From: Sulfobacillus harzensis
GTDB taxonomy: Bacteria; Bacillota; Sulfobacillia; Sulfobacillales; Sulfobacillaceae
Assembly (NCBI RefSeq): GCF_012933365.1
Contig: NZ_JABBVZ010000004.1
Span: 28,814-92,813, forward strand
Length of the DNA stretch: 64,000 nucleotides
Direction of reading: 5' to 3'
Part shown: positions 7,791-16,559 of the stretch, piece after piece
Position numbering within the stretch: position 1 is the stretch's first letter
How the letters are laid out: each line of letters starts with the position of its first letter
The notes under the pieces: model-generated
Databases searched by the model: none
Seen by the model: the letters and a program-made list of their open reading frames with translations, nothing else
What the model was told of the DNA's origin: nothing
Position numbers and translations under genes: made by a program

Positions 7791-9262
7791 GAAACGGCCT
7801 CCTTTCCAGCACTCTGAGACTGTCCTAGAAACCGGCGCACCTCCTCCTTGGCCGGCTCCTTGTCGTAGGTCATATAGAGAGCGCCCGCCATGCGCACCGG
7901 GTCCCCGAAAAAGAAGCGCTCATACAAAACTTGGCGCGATCCGAAGGCTGAAATGGCGATGTCCCATGCCAATCGAAACAATTTGGTGCGGGTCATGGCA
8001 TCGGTGTTGCGCGCTTGGAAGAAGCGCTCCACGTCCTCTTTAATGGCGCTCCCAAAGTCCTTCTCGCTGGGAATGGCCATGAGGCCACTGGCTGATAGTT
8101 GCTGGATAATCTCCACCAGCCTCGGGTACATCTTGGGAAAGGTGTTGCGCGCTACGTTGAGGGGCGTCCAGGCCGGCGTCATGACCCCATAGCGGTTCAA
8201 TTGCGCTTGCGCCTCACTGGCAACCACGAACGCCTTCATGGTCTCCAAGGCGGTGATAATCTCGGCCATTTTCTCCTGGACGTGCTGAAACTGCTCAATC
8301 CCAATGGTGTCGACAATGAGACCGGCCACTCCAAGCACAAACTCGGCTTTGGCGATGTTTTTGCAAATCACCTGATGGGTCATGTGCACGGTGGCGTCGG
8401 TCTCTTGATAGAGTTGGTTGCAGGCCTCGCCATCCTCCAAAATGAAAATCCGCTCCCAGGGAACCAGCACGTCGTCGAACACCACGACGGCGTCCATCTC
8501 CTCAAAGCGCGATCCCAAGGGGTGATCGAAGTGCGAGCGTCCATAGTCGAAGCTCTCCCGGCAGATTAGTCGCAATCCGGGCGTCGACAAGGGCAATGCG
8601 AAGGCGAAGGCATACGGCCGATCCTCTTCCGTGTTGCGAATGACGGTGGAGGGGAACACCAATATTTCATCCGCCACAGGCAGCGTGGCCAACATGCGGG
8701 CTCCCCGAATTACAACCCCGTCGTCCCGCTTTTCCACCACGCGGGCTGCCAGAAAAGGATCCTGCTGCTTGGCGGCCGAGAGGCTGCGGTTGACCTGGGG
8801 GAGAATGAGCGTATGGGTCAGACACAAATCATTTTCACGCACGTACTCGTAATAGCGCTGTATGTTCTCTCCAAAGCGCGGGTCGCGCCCAGCCAGGAAC
8901 TCTTTGGCGCTGGCAATGGCCATCAGCTCGGAATTCAGGTAGTCGGGAGACCGCCCCATCATGCCGTGCGAATAACGCGCCCACTGCATCATCATCTGCC
9001 GACGCTTGGCCAAATCCTCGCGGGTATGGGGCTGCATGAACGAGAGCCCCACCAAATCGCCCGTAGACGGCGACCGATAAGTCATCTGACTACCCAACGC
9101 CGGATCGTGCTGCATGTCATAGAGGGCTGCCACCGACTGTGTGATGTTGCGAAAAGCCGGATGTTCGGTCACAGGCCCTTCCACCTTGGCGCCGTCAATC
9201 CATAAATCGCGCGGCTGCTGATTCAACTCGTTCAAATATTGTTCGCCAGTCCGAATTCCCAT
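7787..9262 (-). CDS. hpaB: 4-hydroxyphenylacetate 3-monooxygenase, oxygenase component
   Basis: A 491-residue FADH2-dependent aromatic hydroxylase of the HpaB/PheA acyl-CoA-dehydrogenase-like fold. It converts 4-hydroxyphenylacetate to 3,4-dihydroxyphenylacetate. MGIRTGEQYLNELN at the N-terminus, the YSHGMMGRSPDYLN segment and the C-terminal half with FGSRQVLYERFFFGDPVRM are family hallmarks. The ATG has AGGAGGAG immediately upstream; a longer in-frame extension overlapping hpaE looks artefactual. It depends on the reductase encoded two genes downstream. Neighbours in both directions belong to the same pathway. Confidence 0.93.
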   Translation of the reverse strand: MGIRTGEQYLNELNQQPRDLWIDGAKVEGPVTEHPAFRNITQSVAALYDMQHDPALGSQMTYRSPSTGDLVGLSFMQPHTREDLAKRRQMMMQWARYSHGMMGRSPDYLNSELMAIASAKEFLAGRDPRFGENIQRYYEYVRENDLCLTHTLILPQVNRSLSAAKQQDPFLAARVVEKRDDGVVIRGARMLATLPVADEILVFPSTVIRNTEEDRPYAFAFALPLSTPGLRLICRESFDYGRSHFDHPLGSRFEEMDAVVVFDDVLVPWERIFILEDGEACNQLYQETDATVHMTHQVICKNIAKAEFVLGVAGLIVDTIGIEQFQHVQEKMAEIITALETMKAFVVASEAQAQLNRYGVMTPAWTPLNVARNTFPKMYPRLVEIIQQLSASGLMAIPSEKDFGSAIKEDVERFFQARNTDAMTRTKLFRLAWDIAISAFGSRQVLYERFFFGDPVRMAGALYMTYDKEPAKEEVRRFLGQSQSAGKEAVS

Positions 9263-9276
9263 GAGTCTCCTCCTTT

Positions 9277-10797
9277 TTAATCCGCATTGTCCGCGGCTTC
9301 TCCGACCCGCCCTACCACGGGAATGGCATGGGTCCCCTGAGCCACGTGAACGGTTTTCCACTCGGTATAGAAGTCAAAGCTGAAGTGTCCGCCCTCCCGG
9401 CCAATCCCGCTCCACTTGCTGCCACCAAACGGCGTTCTCAAATCCCGAACGTTTTGGGAGTTAATCCAGACCATTCCGGACTCGACTTGCTCCGCCACCC
9501 GTGTCGCACGGGCTTGATCGCGGGTCCAGACATAGGCGGCCAACCCGTACCGGACCTGATTGGCGATTGCGATGGCCTCCTGCTCGTCCCGAAAAGGGAT
9601 TACCACCAATACCGGGCCAAATATCTCTTCCCGCGCGACCCGCATGTCCGCTGTGACCTGGGTCAGGAGGGTCGCTTGGAGATAATTGCCCGCGTCCAGA
9701 TGGCCGGGACGCGCCCCGCCCACCTCCACGGCAAAGCCTTCCTTGGGGGCCAAATCCAGATAACTTTGCACGCGGTTCCAATGGTCCGGATGGATCAGCG
9801 GTCCCAATTCCGTGGCGGTGTCAAAGGGGTCCCCCACCGCCACGGCCGAAACCCGACGTGTCAGAGCGCCGGTAAATTCGGCCGCTATCACCTGATCGAC
9901 CAACACCCGCGATCCGGCCGTGCAGCGCTCGCCGTTCAAGGTAAACATGCCAAACATCACGGCATTGAGCGCCCGCTCCATATCCGCATCGGAGAACACC
10001 ATCACCGGCGACTTGCCGCCGAGTTCCATCGAGAACCGTTTCAATTGCTGGGACCCGTTCCGCATAATCTCCTGTCCCGTCAGCGTCTCGCCCGTAAAGG
10101 AGATTAGAGGCACCTGCGGGTGACTCACCAAAGCCGCCCCGGCCTCCTCTCCCAATCCGTGCACCACATTGAACACCCCTGGGGGCAGATCCGCTTCTTG
10201 GGACAACTCAGCCAGCTTCCAGGCCGTTAACGGGGCCCATTCCGCCGGTTTGAGCACAACGGTATTGCCCGCGGCCAACGCAGGCGCTATTTTCCATGTT
10301 TCCAGCATCAAGGGGGTGTTCCACGGGGTAATGAGGCCAGCCACCCCAATGGGCTGGCGGATAGCGTAGTTGAAGAAATGGGGAGGATTGGGGTAGGTCT
10401 CGCCCGTCATACGGGTGGCCATTTCCGCGAAAAACCGGAAATTGTCCGCGGCGCGGTCCACCTGGCTCAAGGTTTGGCGAAGGGGAATGCCGGTGTCCAG
10501 CGTCTCCAACTGGGCCAGCTCCTGTTTGTGCCGAACCACCTCCTCGGCCCAGCGCTGAAGCAGGCGCGCCCGCTCGCGGGGCGGCAGCGGCCGCCAATGG
10601 CGGTGGTAGGCTTCCACCGCTTGGTTCACCGCCCGATCAATTTCGCTTGGTCCGCCGCGGGCGACCCGGGCGAGGGGCTGGTTGTCGTGGGGGTCCAGGT
10701 CGGCAAAGGAAGTCCCCTCGCCGGCTGGGTCGAAGGTCCCGCCAATATAGTGAGGCACCCATTGGGGCACCAGATGTTTCGCTTCCTGCCGTCTCAT
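9277..10797 (-). CDS. hpaE: 5-carboxymethyl-2-hydroxymuconate semialdehyde dehydrogenase
   Basis: A 506-residue NAD-dependent aldehyde dehydrogenase that oxidises the ring-cleavage product made by HpaD. Conserved ALDH elements are GLITPWNTPLML with VVLKPAEWAP for the cofactor, the general-base Glu in MELGGKSP and the nucleophilic Cys in NGERCTAGSR. Substrate assignment rests on the operon: it lies between hpaG (4-nt ATGA overlap upstream) and hpaB. Other ALDH specificities are possible in principle. Confidence 0.9.
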   Translation of the reverse strand: MRRQEAKHLVPQWVPHYIGGTFDPAGEGTSFADLDPHDNQPLARVARGGPSEIDRAVNQAVEAYHRHWRPLPPRERARLLQRWAEEVVRHKQELAQLETLDTGIPLRQTLSQVDRAADNFRFFAEMATRMTGETYPNPPHFFNYAIRQPIGVAGLITPWNTPLMLETWKIAPALAAGNTVVLKPAEWAPLTAWKLAELSQEADLPPGVFNVVHGLGEEAGAALVSHPQVPLISFTGETLTGQEIMRNGSQQLKRFSMELGGKSPVMVFSDADMERALNAVMFGMFTLNGERCTAGSRVLVDQVIAAEFTGALTRRVSAVAVGDPFDTATELGPLIHPDHWNRVQSYLDLAPKEGFAVEVGGARPGHLDAGNYLQATLLTQVTADMRVAREEIFGPVLVVIPFRDEQEAIAIANQVRYGLAAYVWTRDQARATRVAEQVESGMVWINSQNVRDLRTPFGGSKWSGIGREGGHFSFDFYTEWKTVHVAQGTHAIPVVGRVGEAADNAD

Positions 10798-11549
10798 TGC
10801 CCCCCTCCTTCCGCCACCACCGGATTGTGCAAAGCCCCCAACCCCTCGATCTCCGACACAATCACATCGCCGGGCTCTACCGGCGAAATGCCCTCGGGGG
10901 TTCCCGTCAGAATCACGTCGCCGGGTTCCAAGGTCATGAACGAGGCCAGATAGGCAATGATTTCCGGAATGGACATCATGAGCTGGCGCGTGTTGCCGGT
11001 CTGCCGCACCGTGCCATTGACACGGGTAACAATCTCCAGATTGTCCGGATTGTCAATCATTTCCCGACTGACGATCGCCGGGCCCAGTGGACAGAAGGTG
11101 TCAAATCCTTTGGCCCGCACCGGGGGACGAAAGGTGTTGCGGATGAAGTCGCGGCAGGTAAAGTCGTTGGCAATGGTGTAGCCGCGCACATAGTCCAACG
11201 CCTCATTGGCCTTGATCCGCCGGCAACGGCGGCCCATCACCACCGCCACTTCGGTCTCATAGTGGCAGTAGCTGGCGCCCGTTGGATACACAATCGCCTG
11301 GCGGTGTCCAATCAGGGCTGAGGGGGGCTTAAAGAATAAGGCTGGCTCAGGAGGTTCCTCAAGTCCCAATTCGGCCGCGTGATTGCGATAGTTCAAGGCA
11401 AGGCCGATGATTTTCGAGGGATTGACCGGCGGCAGCCATTTGACCTGACTGTCCGCAAACACGGGCCCGCTTTGGGTGACAATTTGTCCTTCCACCCATT
11501 GCCCTTCCCACTCCTGACCGTCAACCAAAAACCGAACCCAGCGCATCAT
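10794..11549 (-). CDS. hpaG: Fumarylacetoacetate hydrolase-family decarboxylase/isomerase of the HPA pathway
   Basis: A 251-residue FAH-fold enzyme expected to decarboxylate 5-carboxymethyl-2-oxo-hex-3-ene-1,7-dioate and/or isomerise 2-hydroxyhepta-2,4-diene-1,7-dioate. Metal-binding acids are visible in CHYETEVAVVMG and in GYTIANDFTCRD, and the C-terminal GDVILTGTPEGISP is typical. Enterobacterial HpaG is a fusion of two such domains, and here only one is present. Its start overlaps the dapA-like stop and its stop overlaps the hpaE start. The exact reaction step is inferred from context. Confidence 0.82.
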   Translation of the reverse strand: MMRWVRFLVDGQEWEGQWVEGQIVTQSGPVFADSQVKWLPPVNPSKIIGLALNYRNHAAELGLEEPPEPALFFKPPSALIGHRQAIVYPTGASYCHYETEVAVVMGRRCRRIKANEALDYVRGYTIANDFTCRDFIRNTFRPPVRAKGFDTFCPLGPAIVSREMIDNPDNLEIVTRVNGTVRQTGNTRQLMMSIPEIIAYLASFMTLEPGDVILTGTPEGISPVEPGDVIVSEIEGLGALHNPVVAEGGGQ

Positions 11550-12457
11550 CCCAACCTCCCGGGTTGTAAGAGTCCATAGCTCTGCAGCACCTCGTGAATC
11601 TTGGCCTGGTGCTCATCAGAGGGCACCACTAGAGGCAGCCTTAAATGAGGTCGAATCTGCCCGGTCATTGCCATGGCTGCTTTTAAGGGACCCGGGTTGG
11701 TTTCAATAAAGAGCACGTCATTCAAGGGGAAGAGCCGGTAATGCAGCTCCCGCGCTTCTTCCCAGCGGCCCTTGGCGGTAAGATTGTACAGGTCGGCGAC
11801 CGCTTTGGGCAGAAGGTTGGCGGTGGCGCTGATGTGTCCTGCGCCGCCCACAGCCAGCATGGGAAAACACAGGGACTCAATGCCCGAGTACACTAAAAAG
11901 TCCCGTCCCAACAGGGAAAGGACTCGGGTGACCTGCTCAAAGTCCCGGTTGGACTCCTTAATTCCGATGACATTGTCGGCGTGTTGACGAATGCGCTTCA
12001 AGGTTTGAGGTTCGATGTTGGTCGCGGTGCGTCCAGGAATGTTGTAGACAACCACGGGCAAATTCACGGTTCGCGCCACGGTGGTGAAGTACTGGAACAA
12101 ACCTTGCTGGCTGGGCCGATTGTAATAGGGGACGATGACCAGTACCGCATCGGCTCCCAGCTTCTCCGCCTCTTTGGTAAGGTACACCGTTTCATCAATG
12201 TTGGTGCTTCCGGTCGCGGGAACCACCGGGACGCGCCCTGCCGCCGTGCGGATGGCAGTTTCCATTACCGCCCGGCGCTCGGCCAACGACAGCGAGCTGG
12301 GCTCACCGGTGGTGCCAGTCACCGAAATCGCATGGCTTCCCTCCGCAATCTGCCAGTCAATCAGTCGTGCCAGCGTGTCGTGATCCACTTGATTGTCGTC
12401 CGTAAAAGGGGTCACCATGGGAACGATGGAACCCCGAAGGCGCTCCTGAATGGTCAC
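11546..12457 (-). CDS. DapA/NAL-family pyruvate-dependent aldolase in the hpa operon
   Basis: A 303-residue TIM-barrel class I aldolase of the dihydrodipicolinate synthase family. The Schiff-base lysine is K167 in IGIKESN, the catalytic tyrosine Y138 lies in VVYNIPGR, and the pyruvate-binding GTTGEPSSLS loop is present. R143, equivalent to the DapA arginine that binds the aldehyde's carboxylate, is kept. It could be a lysine-pathway DapA. Its place as second gene of the hpa operon suggests instead that it cleaves 4-hydroxy-2-oxoheptanedioate to pyruvate and succinic semialdehyde, replacing HpaI. Succinic semialdehyde closely resembles aspartate semialdehyde. The GTG start overlaps the gntR stop. 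Confidence 0.75.
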   Translation of the reverse strand: MTIQERLRGSIVPMVTPFTDDNQVDHDTLARLIDWQIAEGSHAISVTGTTGEPSSLSLAERRAVMETAIRTAAGRVPVVPATGSTNIDETVYLTKEAEKLGADAVLVIVPYYNRPSQQGLFQYFTTVARTVNLPVVVYNIPGRTATNIEPQTLKRIRQHADNVIGIKESNRDFEQVTRVLSLLGRDFLVYSGIESLCFPMLAVGGAGHISATANLLPKAVADLYNLTAKGRWEEARELHYRLFPLNDVLFIETNPGPLKAAMAMTGQIRPHLRLPLVVPSDEHQAKIHEVLQSYGLLQPGRLG

Positions 12458-13110
12458 GGTTGGGCCTCCTTCCTATCTCCTACCTGCCTCCTCAACACCA
12501 CCAGCAGCTGCTGATGGCTCTCCTCCACCAGTTGTCCCAGCACCTTGGGCGGTGCCTTTTCCTTGAGAGACTGCACGAGTTGGTAATAGTAGTGCAGCGC
12601 CTGAATGGCCATATCCGGTGCCTGAACGTACAAGGCCAATCGCAAGGGCTCCAGCCGCGTCCAGCCGCGGTTGGCCAACTCGGCCAAGTAGCGGTTCGGC
12701 GACCGCTGATGGAAAATGTCGTGAAACTGCCCTTCGAGCACTACGAAGTCCTCAAGCCGGCGGCCGTCCAGGGCTGTCTGCATCCCGTTGGCCAAGGTGC
12801 TGAGGCGGCCAATCTCTTCCGTCGCCGCCAGGGGGCCGCAAATCTCCCAAATCCAACCTTCCAGCTTCGCCAAGACCTCCTGCATGTCATGAAAATGGCG
12901 GCCATCCAGCCCGGCCACCTCGGCGCCTACATTGGGTTGATAACGGACTAAACCTTCCGCCTCCAATCGGCGGATGGCCTCCCGCACGGGCATGGTGCTC
13001 ACCCCCAGGTCCCGAGCCAAGCTGTCAATTACTAGACGAAAGCCAGGACTGTAGTGCCCGCCCATAATTCGATGCTGAAGAATTTGATACACTTGCTCAG
13101 TCTTCGACAT
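12454..13110 (-). CDS. GntR-family regulator (FCD type), first gene of the hpa operon
   Basis: A 218-residue regulator. Residues 1-70 form the winged helix (TEQVYQILQHRIMGG, then VSTMPVREAIRRLEAEGLVRYQPNVGAEV), with the PVREAIRRLE recognition helix typical of the FadR subfamily. The remaining 145 residues are an all-helical ligand domain with FHDIFHQRSPN, as in FCD members. The chosen ATG follows a GCGAGG site; another in-frame ATG 24 nt upstream is possible. It sits just downstream of a perfect inverted repeat and leads the catabolic operon through a GTGA overlap. Autoregulated repression relieved by an aromatic ligand is likely but inferred. Confidence 0.85.
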   Translation of the reverse strand: MSKTEQVYQILQHRIMGGHYSPGFRLVIDSLARDLGVSTMPVREAIRRLEAEGLVRYQPNVGAEVAGLDGRHFHDMQEVLAKLEGWIWEICGPLAATEEIGRLSTLANGMQTALDGRRLEDFVVLEGQFHDIFHQRSPNRYLAELANRGWTRLEPLRLALYVQAPDMAIQALHYYYQLVQSLKEKAPPKVLGQLVEESHQQLLVVLRRQVGDRKEAQP

Positions 13111-13139
13111 AGGCGCCTCGCTATTTTTTTCCATCTGAC

Positions 13140-13172
13140 TTGATTTTATATCAGATACGATATAATATTCAA
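13140..13172. promoter_or_regulatory. Divergent promoters overlapping a palindromic operator
   Basis: TTATATC (13146-13152) and GATATAA (13159-13165) form a perfect 7-bp inverted repeat with a 6-nt spacer. On the minus strand TTGAAT and TATAAA, 16 nt apart, give a sigma-A-like promoter for gntR and the hpa genes. On the plus strand TATAAT (13161-13166) with TTGATT 15 nt upstream could serve the reductase gene. The repeat overlaps both -10 regions, so a bound dimer would block both directions. GntR as the binder is inferred. Confidence 0.6.
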
Positions 13173-13266
13173 TCCATTGTGTTTTATGTTGGTATTCTGT
13201 GTCCTTCGCGCGTGTTGTGAAGCGACGGCGGTTTGCTATCATAGGAATACGAACGGAGGGAATGGC

Positions 13267-14277
13267 GTGGAGGCAACAGATATCATTGTCATTGGTGGAG
13301 GTCCGGTGGGATTGTTTGCAGCCACCATGGCTAAGCTGCATGGCATGAGCTGCACGGTCATTGAAAGCTTGCCGGAATTAGGCGGTCAGTTGTATGCTCT
13401 CTACCCCGAGAAGCCCATCTATGATGTCGCGGGATTCTATGGCATTACGGGCAAGGATCTGGCACTGCGGCTGATTGAACAGGCGGATCATTTCTCGCCT
13501 CATTTTGTGCTGGGCGAGTCGGTGCAATCGATTGCCGCAGAGGAGCAGCCGGACGGTCCCCTCGTCTATCAGGTGACGACCGGCAACAACACGTTTTGGG
13601 CTCGGGCCATTCTGGTCACGGTCGGAATTGGGGCGTTCATTCCCCGCAAGCTGCCTGCCCAAGGAGCCGATCGCTTTGAAGACCATGGCGTCTATTACCT
13701 TATGCCTCCTTTAGACCATTTTCGGGGACGTCGGGTGCTGGTCGTCGGCGGCGGCGACACGGCGCTGGATTGGACCCTGGCTATTGCCCCGAGGGCGCAG
13801 CATGTGACCTTGATTCATCGCCGTACGCAATTTCGCGGTCAAGAGGAAAGCATCCGCTTAATCTATGAGTCGCCCGTCATCAGCGTGAAAACGCCGTATG
13901 AGCTGGTTTCCGTCGAAGGACAGGACGCAATCGAGGCGGTCACGGTGAAAGAGTCGCAAAGCGGCGCAGAAGAGCGTTGGGAAATGGACGATGTCGTGGG
14001 CGGCCTTGGTTTTCTCCCCTCGCTGGGTCCCGTGAAAACCTGGGGCTTGGATCTGGACGGCAACACCATTCGCGTCGACCCGTCGTCCATGGCCACCAAC
14101 TTCCCAGGCGTCTATGCCGCCGGCGATGTGGCCCAATATCCAGGCAAAGTGAAGCTCATCGCCACCGGCTTTGGCGAGATTGGCATCGCCATCAACCACA
14201 TCCGAACGTATTTGGATCCGTCCAAGCGCGGCCATCTGCCCCATAGCACCAACCTCAAAAACATTCCCAAGGTTTAG
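13267..14277 (+). CDS. Ferredoxin/flavodoxin-NADP+ reductase, thioredoxin-reductase-like (type 2)
   Basis: A 336-residue flavoenzyme with an N-terminal FAD site (IIVIGGGPVGLFAA) and an internal NADPH site (VLVVGGGDTALDW). It lacks the CxxC disulfide of thioredoxin reductase, as expected for YumC-type reductases that shuttle electrons between NADPH and ferredoxin. GGQLYALYPEKPIYDVAGF is a signature of this group. The GTG start lies 6 nt after GGAGGG. It is divergent from the hpa operon and shares its promoter region, so its electrons may feed aromatic catabolism; that is inference. The stop overlaps the ECF transporter stop by 4 nt. Confidence 0.87.
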   Translation: MEATDIIVIGGGPVGLFAATMAKLHGMSCTVIESLPELGGQLYALYPEKPIYDVAGFYGITGKDLALRLIEQADHFSPHFVLGESVQSIAAEEQPDGPLVYQVTTGNNTFWARAILVTVGIGAFIPRKLPAQGADRFEDHGVYYLMPPLDHFRGRRVLVVGGGDTALDWTLAIAPRAQHVTLIHRRTQFRGQEESIRLIYESPVISVKTPYELVSVEGQDAIEAVTVKESQSGAEERWEMDDVVGGLGFLPSLGPVKTWGLDLDGNTIRVDPSSMATNFPGVYAAGDVAQYPGKVKLIATGFGEIGIAINHIRTYLDPSKRGHLPHSTNLKNIPKV

Positions 14278-16559
14278 TGCCATAACGCCGCCGCAGTCAG
14301 TCCCACCACGACGACAAGAAACAGGGCGTCGCGCCAACCGGATGGCGACGCCCGATAGTAACTGCGGGCGTCAGACGCCTCGGTGACGCGGCCGACAAAT
14401 CCCCGGGCTTCCATAGCGATGGCCACCCGTTCGGAGAGGCGCACGGCATCGCTGAGAAGCGGCAGAGCATAGGTAACAACACGGATGAATGAGAAGCGCG
14501 CATCCTTCCCGCGAACGCGCCGGGCCAGCCTAAGCTTCTGCCACTCTTCGCGGAATTGGGGAAAGAAGCTCAGCCCCGCCAGCGTTCCATAGGAAAACTT
14601 AGGCGGCACCCGAAACTGCCGCGACAGACTCTTGACCAAGTCGACCAAGTCGACCGTGGAGACAAACAGAATGCCAAAAGCCACCGCCGCCAGCATGCGC
14701 GTTCCCAAAACCAGCCCTTTCATGAAGCCCGGAAACGAGAGGCGGTACCACAGCACGTGGACCACCGAGGTGTTAGGCCCCACGGCCGCATAGGCGGTCA
14801 TCATCCAGACATAGATGGCGAAAAAGATCGCGAATGGCAAGATTCGGCGAGCCGTCCCAACGACACCGAGACCGGAGAAGAAAAGCATCAACGCCACCGG
14901 CAAGACGGCGAGCGGAATGGCTTGGCGGAGGGTTCCCGCCGAAGCCCCGAGACCCACGGCAATAAAGACCGCAACCAACTTCCAGGCAGGATTGAGACGG
15001 CCCAAGAGGCTGGATCGGGTGCGCCCAGTCCAAGCTGCGAATACCGCCGGCCGCTCCGGATGGACCGCCTCAGGCTGAGATTCCTGTCCCGGGGCGAGCC
15101 GCGCGGCTCGCAGCACGTCCAGGTTTTGCATCAGCGCCTGTGGCGCCCCGTCAAAAATGACGCGGCCCGCAGAAATAGCGACCACGCGCGTCGCATAACG
15201 GCGGACGAGATCCATGTCGTGGGTAGAAATAACCACCGCCGCCCCGTGAACCCGGCGCTCCTCCAACCGCTCCATGATAATCCGGCGGGTGCGGGCATCC
15301 TGGCCAAAGGTGGGTTCGTCCAAACAATACAGGCGGCGCGGCCGCTGCACCATGACCGCCACCGACAATCGGCGCTTCTGCCCTTGGCTCAGACTGTAGG
15401 GACTTTCGTGCTCATGGCCCGACAGGTGAAATTCGTCCAATAACGTTTGGACATCGGCGGGTACCGATCCCTCCACGTAGCGATTCGCCAACTCGTCGAC
15501 TACCCGCTCAAAGATAAATTGGTGTTCCGGGTTCTGAAATCCGAAACCCGTCTGCGCCGACGGCGGGCGGCGAACGATCCCCGATTGGGGCTTCATCAAT
15601 CCCGCCATGACCTTCAAGACGGTTGACTTGCCCGCCCCATTGGGTCCAACCAGCGCCACCAATTCACCCGGCTGCACCGTCAACGACAAATCCTCCAGCA
15701 CCCACGGCGCGCGGCGGTGATACCGTGCGGCCACCCCCACCAGTTCAATCGCCGAGGTTCCGTTGGAAACGGCCGCAGAGGACACCGGCTGCTTGACCGC
15801 ATCCGCTTCAATGAGGCCTTGGTCAATAAACCAGGCCCGTTCCTCGGCCATGACGGCCGCTGTCGGTCCCACCCGGTGGATGGTTCCATCGCGATTAAAC
15901 AGCAACATGGTGGGAATCCGCTCTACAAGTTCTCCAAACTTGTGCTCAATGACCACCACGGTGGTTCCCTCATCGATTAACCGCTCGATTTGGTCAAAAA
16001 CTGCCGCCGTGGCTGCGGGATCGAGATTCGCCGTCGGCTCATCCAAAATGAGCATTTCCGGATGCAGTGCCAACGCGGCCGCCAATGCCAGCTTCTGCTT
16101 ATTGCCTCCGGAGAGCGTATGATGTTCCATTTCTCGATCGGCGTCGAGTCCCGCATCGTTCAGTGCCGCTTGGATGCGGGCATCCATCAGCACCGGGTCC
16201 ACTCCCATGTTTTCCAATCCGAAGGCGATTTCCTCGCCCACCCGAATCTGGCAAAATTGCGACTCTGGGTCTTGAAACACGTATCCGATGGCACCCGGCC
16301 GCGCCAAGGACGGGTGTCGCCACACCCGTCCCTCCACGTGTGCTTCCACGGTCCCCGGGATGAGTCCCGCAGCCAACAAGGCCCAGGTGGATTTGCCACA
16401 GCCGCTTGGTCCCACAACCAACAGCGCCTGCCCACGCTTCACGTCCCCGTGAATCCCCTTAAGTACTTGGCGATCGCCAAAGGACACCGACACGTCTTCG
16501 AACGCCAAAAGCTCTGTGTCGGTCCCGGCTCCCGTCGCCTTTTCCGGTGGCAACAGCAT
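14274..16559 (-). CDS. ECF transporter: fused double ATPase and T component (EcfA-EcfA'-EcfT)
   Basis: A 761-residue fusion that couples ATP hydrolysis to vitamin uptake. Domain 1 (about 20-240) has Walker A GPSGCGKST, signature LSGGNKQK and Walker B MLILDEPTANLDP. Domain 2 (about 270-490) has GPNGAGKST, LSQGQKRRLS and LYCLDEPTFGQD. From about residue 505 the protein becomes hydrophobic, with five or six membrane segments and a cytoplasmic EARGF motif typical of EcfT/CbiQ. In Bacillus YkoD and YkoC the ATPases and T subunit are separate. The start overlaps the stop of the YkoE-like S component as TGATG. A TPP riboswitch upstream indicates thiamine or its pyrimidine as substrate. Confidence 0.9.
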   Translation of the reverse strand: MLLPPEKATGAGTDTELLAFEDVSVSFGDRQVLKGIHGDVKRGQALLVVGPSGCGKSTWALLAAGLIPGTVEAHVEGRVWRHPSLARPGAIGYVFQDPESQFCQIRVGEEIAFGLENMGVDPVLMDARIQAALNDAGLDADREMEHHTLSGGNKQKLALAAALALHPEMLILDEPTANLDPAATAAVFDQIERLIDEGTTVVVIEHKFGELVERIPTMLLFNRDGTIHRVGPTAAVMAEERAWFIDQGLIEADAVKQPVSSAAVSNGTSAIELVGVAARYHRRAPWVLEDLSLTVQPGELVALVGPNGAGKSTVLKVMAGLMKPQSGIVRRPPSAQTGFGFQNPEHQFIFERVVDELANRYVEGSVPADVQTLLDEFHLSGHEHESPYSLSQGQKRRLSVAVMVQRPRRLYCLDEPTFGQDARTRRIIMERLEERRVHGAAVVISTHDMDLVRRYATRVVAISAGRVIFDGAPQALMQNLDVLRAARLAPGQESQPEAVHPERPAVFAAWTGRTRSSLLGRLNPAWKLVAVFIAVGLGASAGTLRQAIPLAVLPVALMLFFSGLGVVGTARRILPFAIFFAIYVWMMTAYAAVGPNTSVVHVLWYRLSFPGFMKGLVLGTRMLAAVAFGILFVSTVDLVDLVKSLSRQFRVPPKFSYGTLAGLSFFPQFREEWQKLRLARRVRGKDARFSFIRVVTYALPLLSDAVRLSERVAIAMEARGFVGRVTEASDARSYYRASPSGWRDALFLVVVVGLTAAALWH

